Under the pieces are notes generated by a model. It saw nothing but the letters and a program-made list of their open reading frames with translations. It was not told where the DNA came from and made no database searches. The position numbers and the translations under genes were made by a program. 64,000 bases of DNA. Source: Natrinema gari JCM 14663. Lineage in GTDB: Archaea > Halobacteriota > Halobacteria > Halobacteriales > Natrialbaceae. The stretch is from the NCBI RefSeq assembly GCF_000337175.1, contig NZ_AOIJ01000079.1:62341-126340 (forward strand), in the 5' to 3' direction. Position 1 is the stretch's first letter; every line of letters begins with the position of its first letter. Shown in pieces: positions 28,454 to 37,307 of the stretch.

Positions 28454-28763
28454 CGTTAGAAGGAGTTAGCAAAAGCATTACGCCAAACCAGTTGTGGGTG
28501 CGTTTGAGTTGTTTATTAGAGAATGTCGGGGAATAGTTATTCATACGTCCAACCAGGGGACACAAGTCGTACCGATTCCGATCGTCGCCACCAAGCCACG
28601 GACGAGTCCGATCTCGAAGCCGGGAGGCGAGTTGTGTCGTCACCGTCGCGACGGCGAAATCACACCACGGAGAAACGCGATCGGCACGTCACCGGTTCGA
28701 CCGAGCAACGCGACTCGAGTCGGTCGCTCGCGGTCCGAAACACGACGCGAGGCGGAGCGGCCG

Positions 28764-28946
28764 TTAGCCCGACCATTCGCCGGCGAGATCGCCGGCGATG
28801 TTCTGTCGCCACTGATCGAATCCGTCTTCGCAGTCGGTGTTGTCGTCGATGTGGTCGACGAATCCGGCTCCCGGGGATGCGAGTTCGTCGCCGCAGAACG
28901 GACAGGTGATCGGATCGATCCAGTCGGTCGTCGTGTTCGTCGCCAT
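28764..28946 (-). CDS. 60-residue C2HC zinc-finger protein
   Basis: A tiny protein with Cys15-x2-Cys18, His32 and Cys39 arranged as a single C2HC finger (TCPFCGDEL, then DHIDDNTDCEDGF), then an amphipathic helix ending GEWSG. The ATG at 28946 lies 28 bp from a clear TATA box (CTTATATGA on the minus strand, centred near 28974), so the transcript is leaderless and the start is secure. Nucleic-acid or protein binding is inferred; function unknown. Confidence 0.75.
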   Translation of the reverse strand: MATNTTTDWIDPITCPFCGDELASPGAGFVDHIDDNTDCEDGFDQWRQNIAGDLAGEWSG

Positions 28947-29007
28947 TGTGCCAGTATCTATCAAGACCTGTCATATAAGCCCCGTCCGTTAGGAACTATT
29001 ACAATTA

Positions 29008-29028
29008 ATATGGCATATAATGCCATAT
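29008..29028. promoter_or_regulatory. Perfect 9-bp inverted repeat, candidate operator
   Basis: ATATGGCAT, a 3-base spacer ATA, then ATGCCATAT: a perfect palindrome in the intergenic region between two divergent zinc-finger genes. It is 72 bp upstream of the minus-strand start (28946) and 145 bp upstream of the plus-strand start (29163). The position is upstream of the minus-strand TATA box, as for an archaeal activator site. Confidence 0.5.
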
Positions 29029-29162
29029 GTTGTGAGTCGGCGGAGCCGGAATCGATGGATCCTCGAGCGATCGCTCTCGAACTCGACTCTCACTACCACC
29101 ATCGGACTCGACGGCGGACCACTGTGCAAAGAGTTAACACATTCTGTTGTGTATGGTTTCTC

Positions 29163-29294
29163 ATGACACTCGAGGAGCAACGCGAGTACGTCTGCGTCCA
29201 GTGTGGCCGGCAGGAGACGGTCGGAGATGCGCTCCTCAGCACCTGTCAGCAGTGCGGGGGCGAAATGCGAAACGTCGACCTGATCCGCGACTAG
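29163..29294 (+). CDS. 43-residue rubrerythrin-like zinc-ribbon protein
   Basis: A tiny gene with Cys11-x2-Cys14 (CVQCGR) and Cys28-x2-Cys31 (CQQCGGEMRN), the same rubrerythrin-like ribbon pattern as the gene at 28307-28453. The ATG at 29163 has a TATA-like AGTTAAC centred 28 bp upstream. A longer in-frame start near 29012 exists but would include the palindrome and looks unlike coding sequence. Role unknown. Confidence 0.65.
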   Translation: MTLEEQREYVCVQCGRQETVGDALLSTCQQCGGEMRNVDLIRD

Positions 29295-29870
29295 CCATAC
29301 CCGGCGTCGGTCGGTGCGAGATAGTGTCCCCGCTCGAGCGGTGCCGCTGTCGTCGAGGGGGTCGCGCCATCAGTTCGGTCACGTGCGAGCGAGCCCCACC
29401 GCGACCGCGATCAGCGCGAGTCCGAGAAGGCTACACCGCCGCCGCCGATAGTCGTCGCGCCCGCGAGCGCGGTGACGCACGCCGGTAACGACTGCCTGCA
29501 CCCCCACCGCCGGCGACGACCGCAGGCGAAAGTGTCGACGACGCGGTCGCCTCGGCTCGAAGCTCCTCGAGATCCGCCCCCCGGATCGCCCCCGGTCCGA
29601 TGTCGAGAATCGGGTTCGGTGACTCGGACCACCCTCTTGGCCGTTTGCCCCACAGTCCCGGATGTGAAAACCGGGTCAACGGCGGCGTCGACCGGGTATC
29701 TGCTCTCACGACCTCGAGCACGGGACCCCGGGTCGAGTCCGGATGGGTGCCGTCCTGTCCTCCGATCGCCGATTAGAATTATTTCTTACTCGAGTACCTA
29801 TTGTCATCCCTCTGATTACGAACTATTTTCGATGGATAGTGATACTCCTTCTCGAGACCATCACAGCGCT
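29295..29870. other. Long intergenic stretch without recognised gene
   Basis: No gene is supported over about 575 bp. The left 460 bp are GC-rich with several open but Arg/Pro-rich frames typical of chance; the last 100 bp are AT-rich and lead into the pckA promoter. A minus-strand fragment near 29400-29445 could encode a hydrophobic helix (LLGLALIAVAVGLA) but has no plausible start, so it is at most a decayed gene end. Confidence 0.4.
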
Positions 29871-29877
29871 ATAAACC
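29871..29877 (+). promoter_or_regulatory. TATA box of pckA
   Basis: TATAAAC in an AT-rich patch. The expected transcription start is near 29901, which coincides with an in-frame ATG at 29902; the family-like start codon at 29968 would then have a leader of about 65 nt. The box therefore bears on the choice of start. Confidence 0.55.
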
Positions 29878-29967
29878 GATTTTTACCCTTCAGTGTTGGG
29901 TATGTCGTACCACACAGCGAATAGAATCCTCCATGCTTATGCATCAGGACAGTGGTGCATCACGTGT

Positions 29968-31479
29968 ATGTCTGAAACCGGGATGGAGTCCCGTCCGCTG
30001 GTCCGACAGCTCCCGGACCCAGCCACAGCGCCGAACGTGCGGTACGATCCGTCGCTCGAGGAACTGCGCGAACTCGCCGCGCCCGACGAGACGACCACCG
30101 AGTTCGGATCGCCGTCGTACGTCAGCGAGTTCCGTTCGCGGAGCGCCGATCGGACGAAAAACGCCGTCGACGACGAGTTCACCGACCGCGATCACGCACT
30201 GATCGACGAGGCCGTCGACAGCACCGACGACACCGAACTGCTCTGTGTCGACCGCCTGATGGGCCGCCATCCGGAGGCGAGTTTCTGCTGTCGGCTCTTC
30301 GTTCCCGTCGACCACGCCCGGATCGCCTACGCGTGGGCGAAACTCTTCGAGCCGTCGGACGGGAGAGATCCCGATCTCTACACCGTCCAGCTTCCCGACC
30401 ACGACGAGACCGCGATCCGCGTGCTTCCCGACATCGGGTTCACCGCCGTCCTCGGCAGCGACTACACCGGCGAGGCCAAGAAGTCGTTCCTCCGGCTGTT
30501 CATGTACCGAATCAAACAACAGGGCGGGCTCGGACTCCACGCGGGCAGCAAGCGCGTCCGCGTCCGCGACGCTGACGGCGATCTCCGGACCGTCGGCCAG
30601 GTCTTCATGGGACTGTCCGCGACCGGCAAATCCACGCTGACCTCCCACGGCTGCTGGCTCGAGGAGCCGGAGGGGGCCTCGATGCGACAGGACGATGTCT
30701 GTGGCCTCCTCTCGGACGGGTCCGTCGCCGGCAGCGAAGGCGAGGGGCTGTTCATCAAGACGATCGGCCTCGACGAGGCCGAACAGCCCGAACTCTACGC
30801 GGCCGCGACCGACGAGTCGGCGATCCTCGAGAACGTCGCCGTCGACGACGACGGGACCGTCCGCTTCGACGAGGACCGCTATACGTCGAACTCCCGGGCC
30901 ATCATCCAGCGCGACGAACTCGAGAGCGCCGACGAGGAGATCGACCTCGGCCGCATGGACCAGGTTTTCTTCATCACCCGCAACCCGCTGATGCCCCCAG
31001 TCGCCAAACTCGACGAGGAACAGGCTGCCGTCGCCTTCATGCTCGGCGAGTCGATCCAAACCAGTGCAGGCGATCCGTCCCGGGCGGGCGAGTCGATCCG
31101 CGTCGTCGGGACCAACCCGTTCATTATCGGCCCTGAGGGAGAGGAGGGAAACATCTTCCACGAACTGATCGACATCCTCGACGTCGACTGTTACGTCATC
31201 AACACGGGCTATCTCGGCGACCGATCGGCGGATATCGGCGTCACCGAGTCCGTGACGATCCTCACGGAGGCCGCCCGCGGCACCATCGAGTGGACCCACG
31301 ACGAGCGGATGGGGCTGACGATTCCCGAATCCATCCCGGGACTCGATGTCGACGACTACTACGTCCCCGACCACGTCGACAACTACGACGCGGCGCTGGC
31401 GGACCTGCGAGCCGACCGCCGCGAGTACTTGGCGCAGTTCGACACACTCCGCAAGGTGATCAGGGACGCCGTCTACTGA
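29968..31479 (+). CDS. pckA: Phosphoenolpyruvate carboxykinase (ATP)
   Basis: A 503-residue enzyme of gluconeogenesis converting oxaloacetate and ATP to phosphoenolpyruvate, CO2 and ADP. The P-loop (kinase 1a) is GLSATGKSTLT near residue 214, the metal/nucleotide segment follows in EGASMRQDDVCG, and the C-terminal half has the kinase-like RMDQVFFITRNP and ARGTIEW regions. The start at 29968 (MSETG) fits the family; the in-frame ATG at 29902 matches the TATA spacing and would add 22 residues. Haloarchaea growing on amino acids or acetate need this enzyme. Confidence 0.9.
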   Translation: MSETGMESRPLVRQLPDPATAPNVRYDPSLEELRELAAPDETTTEFGSPSYVSEFRSRSADRTKNAVDDEFTDRDHALIDEAVDSTDDTELLCVDRLMGRHPEASFCCRLFVPVDHARIAYAWAKLFEPSDGRDPDLYTVQLPDHDETAIRVLPDIGFTAVLGSDYTGEAKKSFLRLFMYRIKQQGGLGLHAGSKRVRVRDADGDLRTVGQVFMGLSATGKSTLTSHGCWLEEPEGASMRQDDVCGLLSDGSVAGSEGEGLFIKTIGLDEAEQPELYAAATDESAILENVAVDDDGTVRFDEDRYTSNSRAIIQRDELESADEEIDLGRMDQVFFITRNPLMPPVAKLDEEQAAVAFMLGESIQTSAGDPSRAGESIRVVGTNPFIIGPEGEEGNIFHELIDILDVDCYVINTGYLGDRSADIGVTESVTILTEAARGTIEWTHDERMGLTIPESIPGLDVDDYYVPDHVDNYDAALADLRADRREYLAQFDTLRKVIRDAVY

Positions 31480-31610
31480 TCGATCGTTCCCCCACGCCTC
31501 GGAGCGCGAACGATACCCCCGGCTTTCAGACCGCGTTGTGATCCTCGGTGGGTGGCAGTACTTGCCGCACACGCACAGCGTTATATGTGTTGAGTTCCCA
31601 CGGTTCGGTA

Positions 31611-31802
31611 ATGAGTACCCAAGTGCGGAAACCGACCGTGAGAATCTGCGAATCGTGTGGTCGAGGTGAACGGTGGGACGAACGCCTCGAGGCCTGGCAG
31701 CTCGCCCGCGACGACGGCGAGAAACAGGTCGGCAACCCACACTGCATCCACGAGTGGGATATTACCGGCACCTTCACGCCTGTCGACGCGACCGACAGCT
31801 AG
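31611..31802 (+). CDS. 63-residue zinc-binding HEWDITG protein
   Basis: A small protein with Cys13-x2-Cys16, and His44-Cys45-x-His47 directly followed by EWDITGTFTP, a tail motif shared by a family of small haloarchaeal proteins. Four such ligands could hold one zinc. A TATA-like TTATATG (near 31583) lies 27-28 bp before the ATG, giving a leaderless message. Function is unknown. Confidence 0.7.
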   Translation: MSTQVRKPTVRICESCGRGERWDERLEAWQLARDDGEKQVGNPHCIHEWDITGTFTPVDATDS

Positions 31803-31861
31803 CCGACGCGCCGCGAGCGACGACACGGACGTTTTTGCCTGACTGGTTCGTAGCGCGTTGC

Positions 31862-32164
31862 ATGCCGACCGTCTACATCACGGCACCGCCCGAGGCGGCC
31901 GACGAACTCGCCGAAACGCTGGTCGAAGAGCGACTCGCGGCCTGCGTCAACCGACTGTCGACGACATCGACCTACCGCTGGGAGGGCGACCTCCACCGCG
32001 ACGACGAAGTCGTGTTGCTCGCGAAGACCACCGACGACGCCTACGACGACCTCGTCGACCGCGTTCGCGACAGCCACCCCTACGAAGTCCCCTGTATCGA
32101 GCGCTTCGACGAGAGCGACGTTCTCGAGTCGTTTGCGGCGTGGCGAACGGAACACGTCGACTGA
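31862..32164 (+). CDS. cutA: CutA-type divalent cation tolerance protein
   Basis: A 100-residue member of the CutA family, which forms very stable trimers of a ferredoxin-like fold and binds copper or other divalent metals; the cellular role remains uncertain. Family marks are the first strand VYITAPPEAADELAETLV, the ACVNRL segment with Cys, the YRWEGDL motif and HPYEVPCI near the C-terminus. The ATG at 31862 gives the normal length; the upstream frame is a shadow. Confidence 0.93.
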   Translation: MPTVYITAPPEAADELAETLVEERLAACVNRLSTTSTYRWEGDLHRDDEVVLLAKTTDDAYDDLVDRVRDSHPYEVPCIERFDESDVLESFAAWRTEHVD

Positions 32165-32229
32165 TGGGACGGCACCCTTGGCCTGTGTACGGCAGACGGT
32201 CACAGACTATGACTGCCCGAATTAGCAAC

Positions 32230-32237
32230 CCTTAAAA
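32230..32237 (+). promoter_or_regulatory. TATA box of rpl11
   Basis: CTTAAAAC is centred about 28 bp upstream of the rpl11 ATG at 32261, predicting a transcript that begins at the start codon. This agrees with what is known for the separate L11 transcript in Halobacterium. Confidence 0.65.
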
Positions 32238-32260
32238 CTCGCGCACGGGTTATCACGGAT

Positions 32261-32749
32261 ATGGCTGGAACCATCGAAGTGCTCGTTCCGGGTGGCCAGG
32301 CCAACCCTGGCCCACCACTCGGTCCCGAGCTCGGACCGACGCCCGTCGACGTGCAGGCCGTCGTACAGGAGATCAACGACCAGACCGAAGCGTTCGACGG
32401 AACCGAAGTCCCCGTCACCGTCGACTACGAGGAGGACGGCTCCTTCGAGATCGACGTCGGTGTCCCGCCGACAGCGGCACTGATCAAGGACGAAGCCGGT
32501 TTCGAGACCGGAAGCGGCGAGCCCCAGACGGACTTCGTCGCGGACCTCTCCGTCGATCAGGTCAAGAAGATCGCCGAGCAGAAACACCCCGACCTGCTCG
32601 CGTACGACACGATCAACGCCGCGAAGGAAGTCGTCGGAACCTGCGCCTCGATGGGCGTCACCATCGAGGGCAACGACGCTCGAGAGTTCAAGCAGCGAGT
32701 CGACGACGGCGAGTACGACGATGTGCTCGCCAGCGAAGCGAGCGCCTGA
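32261..32749 (+). CDS. rpl11: Ribosomal protein uL11
   Basis: A 162-residue large-subunit protein at the GTPase-associated centre, binding 23S rRNA next to the L10-L12 stalk. The N-terminus has the invariant GGQANPGPPLGPELGP motif, and the C-terminal RNA-binding domain carries DQVKKIAEQKHPDLL and the GTCASMGVTIEG segment. It has its own TATA box and lies about 1.1 kb upstream of rpl1, separated by an unrelated membrane gene on the other strand. Confidence 0.97.
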   Translation: MAGTIEVLVPGGQANPGPPLGPELGPTPVDVQAVVQEINDQTEAFDGTEVPVTVDYEEDGSFEIDVGVPPTAALIKDEAGFETGSGEPQTDFVADLSVDQVKKIAEQKHPDLLAYDTINAAKEVVGTCASMGVTIEGNDAREFKQRVDDGEYDDVLASEASA

Positions 32750-32973
32750 AGACGGCGCAGCGAGTACTTCTCCGTTCTCGTAAGCGGCCGGTAGCGTTGG
32801 CGATACCGTTTGACACGTCGGGACGGCCGGTCAGCTTCTATCTCCCGTTGAGACTGCCGTTACCGCCAGTATCGGTCGGGATCGAACTCTCGCGTTCGAT
32901 GGCCGGCGAATGGAGGAAACCGAAATCGCCCGTAAGCTGAGGGTCCGAGCAGGAACGCAGTTGGGACGGCTAC

Positions 32974-33582
32974 CTAGATCTTGTTCGCGGGCGGGACGGT
33001 CCGATCGTCGGGACTGGTCGCCCCGGACGCACCGAATAGAACCCGGATGAAGGCCCCCGTACCGAGCATTCCGGCGAGCCCGAAGAGAGCGACGGTGGCC
33101 GGAAGCGACAACCCGGCGGCCCCGCTCGCAAGCGCCCCGACGAACAGCCCGGTCGCGAGCCGGTCGTCACCGAGCCGCGCGGCGACGGTTCGGCCGATCG
33201 CGACGCAGCCGATCGCCATCGTCGCCGGGAGGACGACCGCGCCGAGGATCACCATCGGAATCCCGAAGAACGTCCCGATGTCAGTATCGACGATCAGGTA
33301 TCCCGTACTTGCGAGTCCAACCACAATGAGGAACCCCGGAATCCCGATACAAAGCGAGATGATAGGGCTCTGGCGTGATTTCGACACTGCCCGTCTGCTG
33401 ACGTTCTGTACCAAGCCGAAGACGACCATCGCCACGAGGGCGGTCGCGGCGAACTGGACGCCCATCCGAACGAGCGGCTCGAGCGACCGGTACGCCTCGA
33501 GTTCACCGCCGGACGGTGCCAGCACGGCGACCGAACCGATCCCCGCTCGACCGATGATAGTATATAAGTCTATTGGCCACAT
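32974..33582 (-). CDS. Six-helix membrane protein between rpl11 and rpl1
   Basis: A 202-residue protein with about five or six hydrophobic helices (near 39-60, 75-95, 100-120, 140-160, 163-185). The ATG at 33582 has a TATA-like CTATTATG on the minus strand 27 bp upstream (near 33609). No family is recognised, and the layout (no charged residues in helices) does not suggest a known transporter. It interrupts the usual rpl11-rpl1 neighbourhood on the opposite strand, so it may be an insertion. Confidence 0.65.
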   Translation of the reverse strand: MWPIDLYTIIGRAGIGSVAVLAPSGGELEAYRSLEPLVRMGVQFAATALVAMVVFGLVQNVSRRAVSKSRQSPIISLCIGIPGFLIVVGLASTGYLIVDTDIGTFFGIPMVILGAVVLPATMAIGCVAIGRTVAARLGDDRLATGLFVGALASGAAGLSLPATVALFGLAGMLGTGAFIRVLFGASGATSPDDRTVPPANKI

Positions 33583-33761
33583 AAGTACAAACTACACTAG
33601 CACGCATAATAGAGTTTTCGGTTGTTGTGAGCGTGAATAATACGTTACTGTGATGAAACGAGGTGGGAAGAAGGCGGCCGCGTGGCGTCCATCTCGCCGG
33701 GCCGGTTCCCGTGGAGACGACGGACCCAACCGCGAGGCGAGCGTACTGGTAGTTCGACGGG

Positions 33762-33767
33762 TTTAAG
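33762..33767 (+). promoter_or_regulatory. TATA-like box of the rpl1-rpl10-rpl12 operon
   Basis: TTTAAG within GGGTTTAAGTTCG. A start about 25 bp downstream would fall near 33788-33790, at the first base of the predicted L1-binding hairpin, giving a leader of about 65 nt before the rpl1 ATG. Confidence 0.5.
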
Positions 33768-33789
33768 TTCGGGTTGGCCCTCGGTTCAA

Positions 33790-33820
33790 GGGAGACAGGC
33801 ATCGCCTGTTTCACTGACCC
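33790..33820 (+). promoter_or_regulatory. Predicted L1-binding RNA hairpin (autoregulatory site)
   Basis: The leader RNA can fold with an 8-bp upper stem (AGACAGGC with GCCTGTTT, loop ATC, one G-U pair), an asymmetric internal loop on the 3' side (CACTGA) and a lower GGG/CCC clamp. This shape, a stem with a one-sided loop, is that of L1 sites on 23S rRNA and of autoregulatory mRNA sites. A leader of this type is known for the halobacterial L1-L10-L12 transcript. Binding here is inferred from structure and position. Confidence 0.6.
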
Positions 33821-33854
33821 GTAGGAGCAGTCCTGCGTACTACGGAGGTGAACG

Positions 33855-34487
33855 ATGGCAGATTCGGATATTGAAACAGCAGTAGCGCGCGCACTCGAGG
33901 ATTCGCCCGATCGGAACTTTACCGAAACGGTAGACCTCGCGATCAATCTGCGCGACCTAGACCTGAACGAACCGTCGAACCGCGTTGACGAGTCGATCGT
34001 CCTGCCGGCCGGAACCGGCCAGGAGACTCGGATCGTCGTCATCGCCGAAGGAGAGACCGCAGTCCGTGCCGAGGAGGCCGCGGACGAGGTGCTTTCGGTG
34101 GACGACGTGGCCGATCTGGACGACGACGAGGCCAAAGACATGGCCAACGAGACGGACTTCTTCATCGCCGAAGAGGCGATGATGCAAGACATCGCCCGGC
34201 ACCTGGGTACCATTCTCGGTCCCCGAGGGAAGATGCCGGATCCGCTCTCGCCCGACGACGACGTCGTCGAAACCGTCAACCGGCTCAAAAACACCGTGCA
34301 GCTTCGCTCCGGCGACCGGCGAACGTTCCACACGCTCGTCGGTGCCGAAGACATGGACGCCGAGGACATCGGCGACAACATCGACGTCATCCTGCGTCGC
34401 CTGCACGCCGACCTCGAGAAGGGGCCCCAGAACATCGACGCCGTCTACGTGAAGACGACGATGGGGCCGTCCGTGGAGGTGGCCTAG
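33855..34487 (+). CDS. rpl1: Ribosomal protein uL1
   Basis: A 210-residue protein of the mobile L1 stalk, which guides deacylated tRNA out of the ribosome; in archaea it also represses translation of its own message. Family segments are [18 protein letters not shown], the PRGKMPDP motif and the closing [14 protein letters not shown] strong ribosome binding site GGAGGTG sits four bases before the ATG, in keeping with its leadered mRNA. The stop lies one base before the rpl10 ATG. Confidence 0.97.
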   Translation: MADSDIETAVARALEDSPDRNFTETVDLAINLRDLDLNEPSNRVDESIVLPAGTGQETRIVVIAEGETAVRAEEAADEVLSVDDVADLDDDEAKDMANETDFFIAEEAMMQDIARHLGTILGPRGKMPDPLSPDDDVVETVNRLKNTVQLRSGDRRTFHTLVGAEDMDAEDIGDNIDVILRRLHADLEKGPQNIDAVYVKTTMGPSVEVA

Positions 34488-34488
34488 A

Positions 34489-35529
34489 ATGAGCGCACAG
34501 GCTGAACGCAAAACCGAGAACCTTCCCCAGTGGAAGAAAGAGGAAGTCGACGAGCTCGCACGAATCATCGACGAGTACGAGAGCGTCGGCGTCGTCGGTA
34601 TCGCCGGCATTCCCTCGAAGCAGCTCCAGGACATGCGTCGCGACCTGCACGGTACCGCCGTGTTGCGCGTCAGCCGCAACACCCTGCAGACGCGTGCCCT
34701 CGAGGACGCCGGATTCGGCGACCTCGTCGAGCACATCGGTGGGCAGGTCGGCATCATCGCGACGGACGAGAACCCGTTCTCGCTGTACAAGGAACTCGAG
34801 GCGTCGAAGACGCCAGCGCCGATCAACGAAGGCGAAGTCGCCCCGAACGACATCGTGATCCCCGAAGGGGACACCGGTGTCGACCCGGGCCCGTTCGTCG
34901 GCGAACTCCAGGGTATCGGCGCGAACGCGCGCATCGAAGACGGATCGATCCAGGTCATGGAGGACTCGACGGTCCTCGAGGCCGGCGAGGAAGTCTCCGC
35001 CGACCTGGCGAACGTCCTCAACGAACTCGGAATCGAGCCCAAGGAAGTCGGGCTCGACCTGCGCGCCGTCATCGCCGAGGGCGTGCTCTTCGACCCGGAG
35101 GACCTCGACATCGATGTCGAGGCCTACCGGAGCGACGTGTCGACGGCCGCCGCCCGCGCTCGGAACCTCTCGATCAACGCGAGCGTCCCGACCGCGACGA
35201 CGGCCCCGACGCTCATCGCCAAGGCTACGGGCGAGGCCAAGAGTCTCGGCCTGCAGGCCGCCATCGAGGACGAAGACCTGATGCCCGACCTCGTCAGCAA
35301 GGCCGACGCACAGCTGCGTGCGCTTGCCGGCCAGATCGACGACGAGGAGGCGCTTCCTGACGAACTTCAGGACGTCGCGGCTCCCGCCGAACCGGCGGCA
35401 GCCGACGACGAGGACGAATCGGCAGACGACCAGACTGACGACGAGGCCGAGACCGAAGACGCCGATACCGATGATGACGACGAAGACGACGGCGACGGCG
35501 CGGCTGGTCTCGGCGAGATGTTCGGTTAA
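34489..35529 (+). CDS. rpl10: Ribosomal protein uL10 (P0 stalk base)
   Basis: A 346-residue archaeal-type L10/P0 that ties the L12 dimers to 23S rRNA. The N-terminal domain binds rRNA ([15 protein letters not shown] to [14 protein letters not shown]), an insert domain typical of archaea and eukaryotes follows (about 110-185), then the L12-binding helices, an Asp/Glu-rich hinge and a conserved GLGEMFG end that recruits elongation factors. It is the middle gene of the rpl1-rpl10-rpl12 operon. Confidence 0.97.
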   Translation: MSAQAERKTENLPQWKKEEVDELARIIDEYESVGVVGIAGIPSKQLQDMRRDLHGTAVLRVSRNTLQTRALEDAGFGDLVEHIGGQVGIIATDENPFSLYKELEASKTPAPINEGEVAPNDIVIPEGDTGVDPGPFVGELQGIGANARIEDGSIQVMEDSTVLEAGEEVSADLANVLNELGIEPKEVGLDLRAVIAEGVLFDPEDLDIDVEAYRSDVSTAAARARNLSINASVPTATTAPTLIAKATGEAKSLGLQAAIEDEDLMPDLVSKADAQLRALAGQIDDEEALPDELQDVAAPAEPAAADDEDESADDQTDDEAETEDADTDDDDEDDGDGAAGLGEMFG

Positions 35530-35547
35530 TCAACGGAGGATCCAACA

Positions 35548-35895
35548 ATGGAATACGTATACGCTGCACTCATCCTGAACGAATCGGACGAAGAGATCAA
35601 CGAAGACAACCTGACGAACGTGCTCGACGCTGCCGGCGTCGACGTCGAGGAGTCCCGAGTCAAGGCGCTCGTCGCCGCGCTCGAGGACGTCGACATCGAC
35701 GAGGCAGTCTCCGAGGCCGCTGCCGTCCCCGCTGGCGGGGCCGCCGCAGGCGGTGCCGCGGGTGGCGAGGCCGCTGCCGACGAGGGCGACGAGGAAGAAG
35801 AAGCCGAGGAGACCAGCGACGTGCCGGACACGACGGACGACGACGACGATGACGACGAGGCCGACGGCGAAGGTCTCGGCGAACTCTTCGGATAA
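35548..35895 (+). CDS. rpl12: Ribosomal protein P1 (archaeal L12)
   Basis: A 115-residue stalk protein: N-terminal helical dimerisation domain ([12 protein letters not shown], then [20 protein letters not shown]), an Ala/Gly hinge, an acidic tail and the GLGELFG end shared with L10. Several dimers bind L10 and recruit translational GTPases. A ribosome binding site GGAGG (35535-35539) lies eight bases upstream of the ATG. It ends the operon. Confidence 0.97.
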   Translation: MEYVYAALILNESDEEINEDNLTNVLDAAGVDVEESRVKALVAALEDVDIDEAVSEAAAVPAGGAAAGGAAGGEAAADEGDEEEEAEETSDVPDTTDDDDDDDEADGEGLGELFG

Positions 35896-35936
35896 CGCGT
35901 CCCGTCGATCCGGTTTCGACGAGTTGCCAACCCCGA

Positions 35937-35941
35937 TTTTT
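35937..35941 (+). terminator. T-run terminator of the ribosomal operon
   Basis: TTTTT preceded by a C-rich stretch, 42 bp after the rpl12 stop. It is the only oligo-T run between rpl12 and the next gene and fits an archaeal intrinsic terminator. Confidence 0.45.
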
Positions 35942-36047
35942 ATCGCTGCTGGACGGTGAGTGACACTGCCGCCTGCAGGGACAGCGGATCGCAACTCGAG
36001 CGCTACGAGCCGAGACATTATAACGGAAGGCGCGGCCAAAGTCGGCG

Positions 36048-37286
36048 ATGCCCACCCCGGTCGAGATCGTCGCCGAGCCGGTGTTGACACTCCAACTGCT
36101 TGCGTGGGTGGTCGCCGGCTCGCTGCTGGGGTGTTGTAGCGGGCTCGTCCCCGGCATTCACGCCAACAACTTCGCGTTCCTGCTGGCCGGGGCCGCGCCG
36201 TCGATCCCTGCGCCGCCGCTGTTCGTCGGCTGTGCGATGCTCGCGGCCGGCGTCGTCCATACGTTTTGTAACGCCGTCCCGGCGATGGCCCTCGGCGTTC
36301 CTGACGCGGAGATGGCCGTCACCGCACTGCCGGGCCATCGGATGGTTCTCGAGGGACGGGGCTACGAGGCCGTTCGGCTCTCCGCGCTCGGCAGTATCCT
36401 CGCCGTGATCGCGGCGGTTCCGCTGGCCGTGCCGGTCACCTGGGCTGTGACGGCCGTCTATCCGACGCTCCGGGCCCACCTCTCGGTCGTTCTCGCGACG
36501 GTCACAGTCGCACTGATTGCCTCGGAACCGACGTGGCGCGGCCGGTTCGGTGGGGTGCTCTCGTTCGCGCTCGCGACTGGCCTCGGCGCGCTCACGCTCG
36601 ATCTCGCCACGGACGCCCCGCTCGAGGCGGGCGGCACGCTCGCGCCCCTGTTCGCCGGCCTCTTCGGCGCGCCGGTGTTGATCGACGCGATCCGGGGCAG
36701 CGGGATTCCGCGACAGGAGAGTGCCGGCGTACGGGCCTCGCGACCGTTCATCGGCGTCACCGCCGCCGCCGGCGCGCTCGCGGGTGCCGTGGTCGGTTAC
36801 GTGCCCGGAATCACGGCGGCGATCGCCGCCGTCGGGGTGTTGGCGCTCGTCCCGAACGGAGCCAGCGACCGCGGCTACATCGTCGCGACCAGCGGCGTCG
36901 ATACGTCGAACACGATCTTCGCGCTCTTCGCGTTGGTCGCGATCGGTCAGCCCCGTACCGGCGTGGTCGTCGCGTTCGAACGCACCGCCGCGCCGCTCGA
37001 GTTGCCGATCCTGCTTGCCGGTGTCGTCCTCGCGGGGCTGATCGGGTTCGCGGTCGTGATCGTCGTCGGCGACGCCTATCTCGAGGTGGTCGGCCGGCTG
37101 ACCTACTGGAAGGTATCGGTCGCCGTCCTCGTCGTCCTGCTCGCCCTGTCGTATCTGTTTACAGGCCCGGTCGGCATCGCGATCTTCGCCGTCGCGACCG
37201 CGATCGGACTGGTGCCGGTTCGGGTGCGGTGTCGCCGCGTCCATCTGATGGGCGTACTGATCGGGCCGCTGATGCTCGGCCTCTGA
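36048..37286 (+). CDS. TctA-like (DUF112) integral membrane permease
   Basis: A 412-residue protein with about ten membrane helices. The N-terminal GCCSGLVPGIHANN and the later internal counterpart GAVVGYVPGITAAIAAVG match the duplicated G-xx-PG-I motif of the TctA/DUF112 family, the large permease of tripartite tricarboxylate transporters. No small subunit or periplasmic binding protein gene is adjacent, and many archaeal members stand alone, so the substrate is unknown. Confidence 0.8.
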   Translation: MPTPVEIVAEPVLTLQLLAWVVAGSLLGCCSGLVPGIHANNFAFLLAGAAPSIPAPPLFVGCAMLAAGVVHTFCNAVPAMALGVPDAEMAVTALPGHRMVLEGRGYEAVRLSALGSILAVIAAVPLAVPVTWAVTAVYPTLRAHLSVVLATVTVALIASEPTWRGRFGGVLSFALATGLGALTLDLATDAPLEAGGTLAPLFAGLFGAPVLIDAIRGSGIPRQESAGVRASRPFIGVTAAAGALAGAVVGYVPGITAAIAAVGVLALVPNGASDRGYIVATSGVDTSNTIFALFALVAIGQPRTGVVVAFERTAAPLELPILLAGVVLAGLIGFAVVIVVGDAYLEVVGRLTYWKVSVAVLVVLLALSYLFTGPVGIAIFAVATAIGLVPVRVRCRRVHLMGVLIGPLMLGL

Positions 37287-37307
37287 TCCGTTCGCCGTCA
37301 ATCGTCG

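Noticed and set aside
29012..29162. N-terminal extension of the 43-residue zinc protein from an in-frame ATG
   Set aside because: It would run through the palindrome and a TATA box placed correctly for the shorter start; family members are short.
29400..29721. Minus-strand frames with a hydrophobic stretch LLGLALIAVAVGLA
   Set aside because: The hydrophobic piece sits in a frame without a plausible start and is preceded by Arg-rich noise; at most a decayed gene end.
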